Positions 1 to 9,255 of a DNA stretch of 64,000 nucleotides are shown piece after piece; positions within the stretch are counted from its first letter, which is position 1; the number at the start of each line of letters is the position of its first letter. Where the stretch lies: contig CM060733.1 in assembly GCA_030704615.1 (NCBI GenBank), positions 29,512,001 through 29,576,000 on the forward strand, given 5' to 3'. The notes below the pieces were generated by a model. It saw nothing but the letters and a program-made list of their open reading frames with translations. It had not been told where the DNA came from and made no database searches. The translations under genes were made by a program, and so were the position numbers. The stretch comes from Takakia lepidozioides (Eukaryota; Streptophyta; Takakiopsida; Takakiales; Takakiaceae).

Positions 1-2473
1 ACTCATAAGACGTTATTAGCGGTAGCCTTATGGCCATTGACCCCGTGCCCAGTTGAAGCAGAACAAAAAGGGACATAATCTACCTTTGTCAGGGGCTAAT
101 GCCGGTAGTATGACTTCTCTTGGAACAGACAATTGATCTGAGTTTTCCAGATATCCTCTAGAAGTCCCTTTCCACAAGCATCAATCTGCTGTGTGTGATT
201 TGCCCAATAACTAGGCCCCAAAAGGGCCTGAGCTTTTGGCTCAGCCTCAAGATTTTCAAAGTTGGTAAACAGAGGTACAGGCACAAATCCCTTAATGGAT
301 TTGAAGAGGGTGTCACTCTGGTGAGAGTACCCAGGACAATGAATCAGGAAATGAATATTGTCTTCAGGTTGTCTTTCCTCTTTGCTTCCGTTTGCTGTTC
401 AAAGGTAGGCTTCCCGCTCCGAGTTTAAATTTCAGTCTAGTGCCGAAAGTGGGTAAACCCTTGAGGTCATCCATGATGGCCTTCCCCATGCCACAGACTG
501 GAAACAAGTTCAGGGAAGTTTTCTGCGTAACTTCATTTTCATTAGATTCAGATCCTTGAGAATCTCTTCCCCTCTTCCGCCAGGACTTAGCTTGTTTGGC
601 AGGGCGATCCTGCTTCCAAGATATAGAGCCGATTAACTTAGGATATCTGATATTAGTCATACATTGCAGCTGACCCCACCATCTGACTTTGAATTCATCT
701 CGTCGGGAGCTTAAGGGAGGGATGCCAAACTCACCCCGAACAGCCAGATTGGCTGTTTTGGAGCATTCTGACATGTACTCCTTAAGCACCCCCACTTGAA
801 TGGATTCTAGAGACTTAGCCTCGTTGGAATTATCAACCCACACTCCAGATGCGTACTCCAAGGCAGGCCTAATAATGCTTTTCTGACTTCAGAGTTGATC
901 CCTCTGCAGTGGAAAAATTTAGTGAGACCCAATGCTTTGCGCTTGCCAGATTGAACAACTTTATGAATATGTGCATCCCAATTACAGTTGGAGGAAAACT
1001 CAACGCCAAGGTATGTGGTAGGAAGGGAGGACCGGATCTCGCTTCCCCACTGCCACTTGAGATCGCCTCTGCCCTTCCCTCGGTTGTTGAATGCCACCTC
1101 TGCGCATTTACTGACATTAGCCTCTAGCCCGCAAAGGTCAAAGTATCTCTTCGCACAATCAATCAACTCCTGAAATTTGGGTGGAGTCTCCCCGCAACAT
1201 AAGGGCTGGTATGGTGGCATCACCCACCCCTAACCCAAATCCCTCACTTTCCACATCCTCGAGGAGTTGATTGCTGAAAACATTGAAGAGCAGAGGTGGA
1301 AGAGGGTACATCCTTGAGCTACACCTTGGACTATGTCAAAGAAGTTGGACTTCTGTCCATTAACGGTCTGAGTATACAAGTTATGGACCACTCTCCACAT
1401 CTTCCCCTTGATCCCCGATGACCAGAGCCGGAGACCATCTCTCCACACTGTGTCATAAGCCTTTTTGACATCCAAGAGAGACAAAAGTGGTTTGCCCTTC
1501 AACCTCTAGACTCAAGATCAACCTCGAGACGAGTACTTATAACTCTGCAAAATATCTTGACAACTGCATGGAGAAGCGTGATGCCTCGATAGTTCCCCAG
1601 CTCTTTTCTGTCACCTTTCTTGTATAGATTGACAATGGCCCCTGTCATTTCAGTCCTCCAGATAAGGTTAAAGAGAAGTACAAGGGCCTCTATCATGGGG
1701 TTGTCTCCGTGCTTGATAAGCTCATTGACTATGCCATCAGGTCCACCAGCTCTGTATCCATTTAAATGCTCAATTTCTTCCATAATCTCAGAAGAACTAA
1801 TGGGAGCGTTGTAACCCTTTGAAATATACTCCAGTTCATCAGGGCTGTCTTGAATCATAGGAACAATTTTTTCAACTGTGTCCTTCCATTCTTCAGATGA
1901 CCCTTCACTGTTAGACCTACAATTTCTGCCAAGGATACTGTAGTGGGTTTCAAAGGTTTTGACAATGTCAACCATTGAAGTCACCTCTGCACCCTTAGTA
2001 GTCCTCAGCACTTGTACTTGCTGATAATTTTCGGCTTGTAGAGACGTTGAGGGGCCAACCAGAATCTCTTGTCATTACCACGATGGTGGTTTCAGTTTAT
2101 TTCACCGTATAACTTGTCCAAACATAATTTCTTCGGAGACCTTACAAGCTGATTGATCTTTGCGGATCTGGTAGTACCTAGCCCACAATTCTTTGTTGGC
2201 TTTCAAATTGCGGCACACTTTATAGAGGACTATCTTGAGGGCTATCTTGAGTTTGATCTCATTAGTCCACCAATTAACAGCTCTACCGCAGACAATGAGT
2301 TTCCTTCCAATGATCTTGTCAGCCACAGAGGAGACGAAACTCTCCCAAGAATCCACCGCTCTTTCGACTTCATTTCTTGCATTGCCAGAGCGAGACTGAA
2401 GATCTTGGAGCGAATGGACAAAGTGAGGGAGAGCCTCTTGCGAGGCCTGGACATACTCAGCCTTGACCTCTTC
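1..2473 (-). pseudogene. LINE reverse transcriptase region, degenerate
   Basis: Broken frames at 1499-2503, 1230-1502, 807-1223, 364-861 and 96-284 are collinear with the 778-residue frame of copy B. Recognisable pieces are the RT start (GGPDGIVNELIKHG), the fingers/palm motif (NYRGITLLHAVVKIF), LDVKKAYDTVW and GVAQGCTL. Relative to copy B there is a deletion of about 105 bp near 1500, removing the segment between VDLESRG and LDVKKAYD. A second deletion of about 90 bp lies near 560. The catalytic FADD segment is damaged. The region is clearly homologous but cannot encode an active enzyme. Confidence 0.85.
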
Positions 2474-2475
2474 AT

Positions 2476-3162
2476 CTTCGGACAAACTGATTGGAGATGT
2501 CAATGGTTACAGATGGTTTGGTAAGATGTGTGCACTTAAGGTGGCCTCTGCCAAGCATGGTCAAAAAGTGTTAGCTTCTTTGCCCGTGATTTCTTGTGTG
2601 ACGACTGTGAAATTATCAACAAGAGTTTTGCAGTATGGGCACAGTATCTGGCTGAAACTGAAATTGAAGGGCGGCGTGAGTACGAAGGACCTATTTGTGG
2701 GTTGTGTTTCCATGCCCACAGAGGGGACTCTTAGTGCTGACGTAGACAAAGCCTTCGAAGACGTAAAGCTGGACTGTGCTAAGTTCCTCGCCAAAGGTCA
2801 GGTGGTCTTATTGGGTGACTTCAATGCCCAGGTGGGTAAAGGTCTTCATCAGGATGATGCCATCGGGCCTTTTGGTGAGGACGAACTGAATTCTAATAGA
2901 AGACGGTTAATAAACTGTCTGGAAGAACTTCAGCTTTTGACCTTAGGTCAAAACGAGACCAAGTGCAGTGGACTTGTGAGAAAGCCCAAACTGGGGAACG
3001 ATCCATAGTGGATTATATCATAACGGACAAGAATTTGTTTCCCTAGAGTGCCAATGTGTTGATCGACAGAACTAATATTGGTACCTCTGACCACTTCCTG
3101 GTTTGGACTGAGATCAAAAGGTGTTTCCCCAACACCAAGAGATCTGTGAAACGTTCGATTCG
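2476..3162 (+). pseudogene. LINE apurinic-type endonuclease domain, inverted fragment
   Basis: A plus-strand frame at 2463-3008 carries the endonuclease/exonuclease/phosphatase signature VVLLGDFNAQVG. After one frameshift, the sequence to 3162 reads SIVDYIITDKNLF and then IGTSDHFLVWTEIKRC, the usual end of the domain (the SDH catalytic box). The match to copy B continues to base 3162 and stops abruptly. The domain is truncated at its N-terminus at the inversion junction. In an intact element it would lie immediately N-terminal to the reverse transcriptase on the same strand. Confidence 0.82.
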
Positions 3163-3315
3163 AGTTTTCTGTGCTACCCACTAGAATCTTTTCCTGGCTA
3201 TCTTCTGAAATCAGTGTATGGGTCATATTTTCTCTCTTCAAGAGAATGGATCTTTGACAACTGTATTTGAAGTTCTTTTACGTAACTTGGAGCAGGGCTT
3301 GTCAAGAGAATCAAT

Positions 3316-5874
3316 GTGGCACTTGATCAAGCAAGGTGGGGACCCAGGACAGCTGAAGCACTAGGGGAGCTAAACTTGGCACTCACGCCCTATGTGGTTG
3401 AGGAGGTTTTGAGGCGTCAGAAAGATATAAGGTCAGCCTTTGGCTTCTTCAAGTGGGTTAGAGAGCAGATAGACTATAAACATACGGCCAATGCCTACAA
3501 TCTGATAATCCAGAGATTGTCTCATGCCAAAGAGCTTGAATCCCTTCTGGACTTGATGGAGGAGATGAGAAGAAGAGGTTTTAAGGTGACAGCAGGTACT
3601 GTACGTGTGATTCTTCTGAGTTATGGGAGAGCTAAGAAGCCTTTGGAGGCACTCCTTATATTCCGTATGTCGTGGCGACTAGGGTGCTGGCCTATTACAA
3701 ATGCATATAATCTTCTCATTGAGCTGCTTTTCCAGGGGGGCTACTGCCATACCGCCTTCCGCACATACCGCCAAATGTCCAAGATGGATTGCTTGCCAAA
3801 TGCCTACACTTTCAGTCTGCTAATTCATGGCTTCCGCCACGCTAAGAGAGTGGGGGTTGCCAGCATATTGTTGGGAGAAATGGGTCGAAAGGGTTTCTCT
3901 CCCAACATCATCACATTCAATGCTATGATTGATAGTCTCGGCAAGGAAGGGAAAATTGAGGATGCTAGAAATCTGTTTCAGGACATGACTCAGAAGGGAT
4001 CAGCCCCAAATGTTGTCACTTACAACAGCCTTCTAAATGCCCTAGGCAAAGCAGGGCAATGGTCTGAAGCGTGCAAACTTTTTGAAGAAATGAAGGAGTC
4101 AGGCTGTGTTCCAGATGTTGTGACATACAGCTGTCTCATCAAAGGTCTTGGCAAGGACAGCCAGTTTGAGCAGTCTGTCCATGTTTTTAAGGAGATGAAA
4201 CAGAGGGGATATCGTCCCAATCTGGTCATATACAACTCTTTGCTCAGTAGCCTTGGGAAGGCTGGGAAACTGGATGACGCTTGCAAGCTTGTGGAAGAGA
4301 TGAAGGGACAGGGATGTGCTCCGGATGTGTTCACCTACAACTCTCTTATCAATGGTCTAGGGCAAGCAGGAGAGTTGGATGCTGCGTGCAGGCTACTTGA
4401 GGAAATGAGGGAGAAGGGATGTTTTCCAGACAATTTTACCTACAATACCCTCATCTATAACCTTGGCAAGGTGGGCCGATCGAAACAGGCTTGCAAGTTG
4501 CTTGAAGACATGGAAGAGCATGGGTGTGTGCCTGATGTAGTAACCTACAGTTCTCTCATCACTGGCTTAGGGAAGTCTGGAAATGCTTTCAAAGCATGCA
4601 AGATTTTTGAGGAAATGAAGCAGAAGGGGCGTCAACCTGATATTATCACTTATGGTGCCATAATTGATGCTCTCAGCAAGGTGGGCAGGATGGATGAGGC
4701 CCGGGAAATTTTCAAGGAGATGAAACAGAATGGTGTGCCCCCAGTGCGGGTCACATACAACACTCTCATTGCAGGCTTTGGGAAAGTGGGGGATTTGATG
4801 GAGGCAAATGCCCTTCTTGTGGATATGAAAGCCAATAATTGTACACCAGATGTTGTAACCTATAGCTGTTTAATCAATGGCCGGGCAAAAGCAGGTCGCT
4901 TGGACGAGGCTTGCAAGCTTCTCAAGGAAATGGAGGCAGAAAGTTGTGTGCCAGACGTGGTTACTTTCAACTCCCTGATTGATGCCCTTGGTAAAGTGGG
5001 TAGGGTGGATGATGCTTGCAAGCTTTTCCATGAAATGAAGGCAAAAGACTGTGTTCCTGATGTGATTTCATATAACTCTCTCATCCATGGCTTAGGGAGA
5101 GCAGCCAGATGGGAAGAGGCTGGCAAGCTTTTCAAGGATATGAAGGTGAACAGGTGCAGTCCTGATGCAATAACGTACTGTTCAATCATTAGTCTTCTTG
5201 GTAAAGCTGGCCAACTGGATGAAGCCTGCCGGCTGTTTGCAGAAATGAAAGAGGAGGGTTGTACTCCCGACGTGGCTACCTACAATGCAGTTCTCAGTGG
5301 ACTTGGCAGGACAGGCCGGCTTGCAGAGGCCCGCAAGATCTTCAAGGAAATGAACGAAAAGGGGGTTGTTCCAGATGTTGTGACTTATGACTCTCTTCTC
5401 TCTGGACTTGGGAAAGCATGTGAAGTGGATGAAGCGTGTGAGCTTTTTCGAGAAATGATTGAACGGGACTGTATTAATGATTCTCTTAAGTTTGGCGAAT
5501 TTATTGAGACACTAAGCTATGCTGGGAAAATAGACAAAGCATGTGAACTATTTGAGTTGATTAAAGAGAAGGGAAAAGTTCCAAATGCCAATACTTACGC
5601 CGCCCTCATTGACGCCCTTGTCAGTATGGGCAGGATACCGGATGCTTGCAACACCTTTGAGGAGATGAAGGAGCACGGGGGCGAACCAGATGTTCCTATG
5701 TACACTAGTCTGATCAATGCTCTTGGGAAAGTCGGCCAAGTTGAAGCAGCATATGAGCTTTTTGATGAAATGACCGACAGAGGGCTGAGGCCTGCTGCTC
5801 GTACATACAACCAAATGGTCAGAAAGTTTCGGGGCATGGGATGCGTCCAAGTAGAACTACATGAAGCCTTTTGA
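3316..5874 (+). CDS. P-class pentatricopeptide repeat protein
   Basis: The frame encodes about 852 residues with roughly 22 consecutive 35-residue PPR motifs plus a partial one, from about residue 57 to the end. Typical motifs begin VVTYNSLL and end in xPD. There is no E, E+ or DYW tail, so this is the P class: organelle RNA-binding proteins acting in transcript stabilisation, splicing or translation. The reading frame is open from 3286 but has no ATG until 3556, which is already inside the first repeats. The sequence before 3556 still resembles the N-terminal lead of P-class proteins (LxFFKWVREQ). The true start is therefore in an upstream exon or has been lost; the LINE at 1-3162 ends 124 bp upstream. 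No frameshift or stop occurs in the repeats. The specific orthologue is not identified. Confidence 0.88.
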   Translation: MALDQARWGPRTAEALGELNLALTPYVVEEVLRRQKDIRSAFGFFKWVREQIDYKHTANAYNLIIQRLSHAKELESLLDLMEEMRRRGFKVTAGTVRVILLSYGRAKKPLEALLIFRMSWRLGCWPITNAYNLLIELLFQGGYCHTAFRTYRQMSKMDCLPNAYTFSLLIHGFRHAKRVGVASILLGEMGRKGFSPNIITFNAMIDSLGKEGKIEDARNLFQDMTQKGSAPNVVTYNSLLNALGKAGQWSEACKLFEEMKESGCVPDVVTYSCLIKGLGKDSQFEQSVHVFKEMKQRGYRPNLVIYNSLLSSLGKAGKLDDACKLVEEMKGQGCAPDVFTYNSLINGLGQAGELDAACRLLEEMREKGCFPDNFTYNTLIYNLGKVGRSKQACKLLEDMEEHGCVPDVVTYSSLITGLGKSGNAFKACKIFEEMKQKGRQPDIITYGAIIDALSKVGRMDEAREIFKEMKQNGVPPVRVTYNTLIAGFGKVGDLMEANALLVDMKANNCTPDVVTYSCLINGRAKAGRLDEACKLLKEMEAESCVPDVVTFNSLIDALGKVGRVDDACKLFHEMKAKDCVPDVISYNSLIHGLGRAARWEEAGKLFKDMKVNRCSPDAITYCSIISLLGKAGQLDEACRLFAEMKEEGCTPDVATYNAVLSGLGRTGRLAEARKIFKEMNEKGVVPDVVTYDSLLSGLGKACEVDEACELFREMIERDCINDSLKFGEFIETLSYAGKIDKACELFELIKEKGKVPNANTYAALIDALVSMGRIPDACNTFEEMKEHGGEPDVPMYTSLINALGKVGQVEAAYELFDEMTDRGLRPAARTYNQMVRKFRGMGCVQVELHEAF

Positions 5875-8243
5875 TGGTTGCATGGTTCTGTTATCTTGGC
5901 CGGGTGATCCACTTGTGCTACCTTTGATTTTGGAGTTATAACTAGATGATTCGACTGCGTTACTCCATGAGTGGTTGTGGCCAGTGGAATTGTAATTTGC
6001 AGAAGGGCTTCTGCTGCACAGGAGTCCCACCAATCCTGCTGGCATCTGCAAGCAAGCCCCTGGACTGAGAGTAGTATGAAAGCAAACAATTTCTTCAGAC
6101 GAGAGGATACTGGAGGCTGCAGTCAGTGGCCAGATAATCAGTAAAGCAGAAGCCTCCCAGCATTCTATGAAGGTGATTTTCATGCGGAACATGGCTTTTC
6201 TGTGAAGGTTGACTTTGCTCTGTGGTTGTGTGGACTGGACAACGGCTCAGTTTATCACAACTCAGCCCAGAAGAGAGCCACAGCTATCGGGGAATCTATG
6301 TATTGAAGAATCATGATTTGGGGCCTTCAAGTTTTCAAGGTGTGTTATAACAGATTTTTCTTTGGATCATGTAACTCTGTAGGTATAGAATGGTTGCCTG
6401 TCACAGTTGTCCCTTGCTAGGAGGGGGTTGCTTCCCAGACTAACTGCAGAGGAGACGCAGAAAAAGGGGTAGAAAAGGTAGGAAAACGCAGTTCTTTTTG
6501 CAAGTCTGATTACCGACCTCACTGGTTCCAGGTAACTTGGCATCGGCAATGGTATCATAGAAAATCTGTTTCAGGTAGGTTTTTTGTTTTTTTTAATTTT
6601 TCCTCAAAGCCTGTGCTGCATCTAAAGTTTCTTCTGGACAGAATGCAGAGAGGCTATTGGGAAGGGAAACGATCGAGAGAAATAAGACGCCCCTGTCAAA
6701 TCCTGGCAGCTGAATCCAAGAGACATAAAGGCATGGGGACAACCTCTGTAGACAACAGAGTCGCCGCAATGCACTTAAGGATTGCAACAGAAGCAGGCCT
6801 GAGCACCGGGGACATCAATGGGAGAGGCGGTTTAAGGCTGGGAGAAAAATCCCCAGACGTCTATGCACAGCGGATTGCTGAGCTCGGAGATCCCCATATT
6901 TCACGTCTCCATATCTCCTCTGAATTGTATGTAGCAATGCACCACAAATTCACAGTAAATAAGTTGCCCACCAGCGTGAGCCAAACAGACATTCTAGTCG
7001 GTTCACAATTTCCCAAAATTGGTGGCAAAAAGCCTTCTTCAACATTGTCTTTTCAAACTTCCTGTCCACTTCCATCTTTGATAATGACATCTTTGTTGCA
7101 ATCTCCAGCCTATGTTAATGACCAGGACGTGCTATGATAAATGAAAGATATGTTCAGCAAGGAGAATGGATAAAGACATTTGGACTCTTACACAAAGGCT
7201 CCGAGAAGTCTTACTTTGAGAGCGTCCTCGGTACCTCTACCATGGTTCTGTTGATATTTCAGAACACACAGAGTGGTGCGACACTAGACCAACTCAAGCT
7301 TGTACTTCAGAATCTGGAAAAATTCCCCCTCATGGCCGATATGAAGCAACCAACCAAGCTGTGTCACATGATCACCAATGGTACTTGGTAGCCTCTTCAG
7401 GGATCTGCAATATCTCAATAAGACAACCCAGAGACTTATCAACTGCAACTTGCATCCTTAAACAATATCAAAGGTCAGCCTCTCAACTGTTCCACATTGA
7501 CAAATTGCTGTTTTAGTTGAGAGTGACATGTGTTCATCTGTTGAACATTACAAAACGATTAGTATACTCCATATATATCTGTAAGGGGAGAAAGTATTTG
7601 ACTCAGTTATCATGCAGCAACATTTTGCTTCATCTCATAACTGGTTACCGTCAAATTATATATAATCTGAACCCATTTATGGTAGGACTTGCTGACTGCA
7701 TTCCACTCTTCTTCCTACACCTTTTGATCCCCCTTCACTCTGCCTGCGATTTCCAAGCCACAAATGACACAGTTGTCAGCAACAACAACAACATCATGCT
7801 TTCAAGTTGGGTGGCACCACAACTTTTTCTCTGGAAAGAACAAAACACTACCGAAGCACTACAGGCCCTGGTACACGGTTAAAGATATCAAGGATAGGTA
7901 CTCTTACATTGAACTTTCCAGTATGTAGTGTCATGTGGGAAGCAGTGGGAGGGACTCCAAAGCCTTTGTGGGTGTCTAAGTACCGAGCTTTTCTCTTAAA
8001 GATAAACATAGGTATTGATGGAAATTATAGAGAGCTCTGGGCGGTCGCTCCCAGGTCTGGAATAGTCAGTGGATAACTAAACGGTCCATGGTTATATGCA
8101 AATGTGTTTCGGCAACAACAGAGTGATTCCGAGACTGGCATCTAATAAGGTTTCTTGTTTTTCTGCTACTTTCAAGTAAATTGCTTCCTGGGATACTAGA
8201 AGTGGTGCGGTGGAGGACCTTTGGTGGGCGCTCATCAAACACT
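5875..8243. other. Intergenic / 3' flank of the PPR gene
   Basis: No recognisable gene. Short open frames (for example 6613-7137 and 7517-7882) have no family resemblance and look like chance frames. The proximal part probably includes the 3' UTR of the PPR gene. Confidence 0.5.
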
Positions 8244-8465
8244 ATGGCGGCAGAGGAGGTGGAACAGGAGTACGAAGAGGAACCCCCATGCGAGGAGGTG
8301 GAGGGAGTGGTGGAAGGAAGTGGGGAGGAAGAGTCAAAGCAAACAGGTGAGAGTACGAGGAGCAAGAAATACCCATACGATGTGCCTGCGCCTGAAGGAC
8401 CGGATGAGTTCTTCCAAGAAGGAAAGGTAGGGGTGAACTTCAGGACTCGAAAACACAGTAGCTCA
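8244..8465 (+). CDS. Possible first exon of an unidentified acidic protein
   Basis: An ATG at 8244 opens a Glu-rich frame (MAAEEVEQEYEEEPP). It continues through a segment reading KKYPYDVPAPEGPDEFFQEG to a good 5' splice site (exon ...CTCA|GTAAGT at 8465/8466). Without splicing it would stop at 8472-8474 after 76 residues. No partner exon was found before the DYW-PPR gene at 9256. I do not recognise the family. It could be a chance frame with biased composition. Confidence 0.25.
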
Positions 8466-8474
8466 GTAAGTTGA

Positions 8475-9255
8475 ATTTTTTATCTTCACGATCCTTTGCA
8501 TGGAAATCGAAGCTGTGGGTATCTGCATTTAGGCTCAAACCAACGATGCACACTTGGTCGACTCAGTGGCATCAGACAAGCACGCTTTGATTACAGAGAA
8601 AGTTGTTCATTTGGTCAATGACTCCTGGAGTGAACGCCTTTTGTCTTCTCCTATTTAAGGGAGAGGGCGGTGACAAAGGCTGGCTAATCTTTGCAGGGCA
8701 TACTGGCAAGGAAATAGGGCTTACTTGTAGTCATTGGGTGAGTAAACCCAATTTCGCAGCCCGGATGTGTATGTGTCCTTGTACCCAATCTCCTATGAAG
8801 TTATTGGGACACTGTCTCCCTGAGCTGGGTCACGGGAAGAGGAGATCCATAGCCTATTCTTTTGATCGTGTGAGAAGTGGACCAATTAGAGACAGTGGCT
8901 GGCAGTCAAAGCTGGTCTTGCTTCTGGGTGTTTAGGCACTGGGAGGACAACTCTTAGGTTCCCCTGCATATCATTTATGTAGTTCAGAGTGAACATCTCT
9001 ACTGGTGAAGACTTCCACCTTACCTACCTTGCTTCTGCAGCTATGGGTGTGCAGGTTCTATGCATTTTGGTTAGTTGATTGGTCTGGGCTTGACTTCCAA
9101 CAGGGGGAGGAAGAAGAGTGCGGGTTCTATCTGTTTATGAAGAGCTGGACCTTGTGGAAAAGTTTCTCTGTGGAGGAGCAGTATGTGGATGAAGCACAGA
9201 GCTCTGGCACTAGTGTTGTTGAGAAGTGTGTGCAAATGACATAGTTTTGGAAAGA
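8475..9255. other. Upstream region of the DYW-PPR gene
   Basis: No coding or repeat signal is evident. It presumably contains the promoter and 5' UTR of the gene starting at 9256; no TATA element was assigned with confidence. Confidence 0.4.

Larger units (their letters stand above)
1..3162 (-). mobile_element. Non-LTR retrotransposon (LINE), copy A, 5' part inverted
   Basis: The element is oriented on the minus strand. Its 3' end lies at or just beyond base 1, because the first bases match the 3' end of the better copy at 39130-41991. Reverse-transcriptase sequence runs on the minus strand from about 2473 to 1. The upstream endonuclease part runs on the plus strand from about 2476 to 3162, head-to-head with it. 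Compared with copy B, the two parts abut with only about 28 bp missing, which is the signature of 5' inversion by twin priming. Both parts contain frameshifts and stops, so the copy is dead. The target-site duplication cannot be checked because the left flank is outside the window. Confidence 0.88.

Noticed and set aside
4020-5189. Minus-strand open frames across the PPR gene
   Set aside because: They are antisense shadows of the regular 105-bp repeat period and show no independent family signal.
6613-7137. 174-residue plus-strand frame downstream of the P-class PPR gene
   Set aside because: No ATG start in good context, no repeats, domains or family resemblance; composition looks like non-coding DNA.
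8364-8385. YPYDVP sequence resembling the start of the HA epitope tag
   Set aside because: Only six residues match and the last three of the tag are absent; coincidence in natural DNA, no vector sequence nearby.
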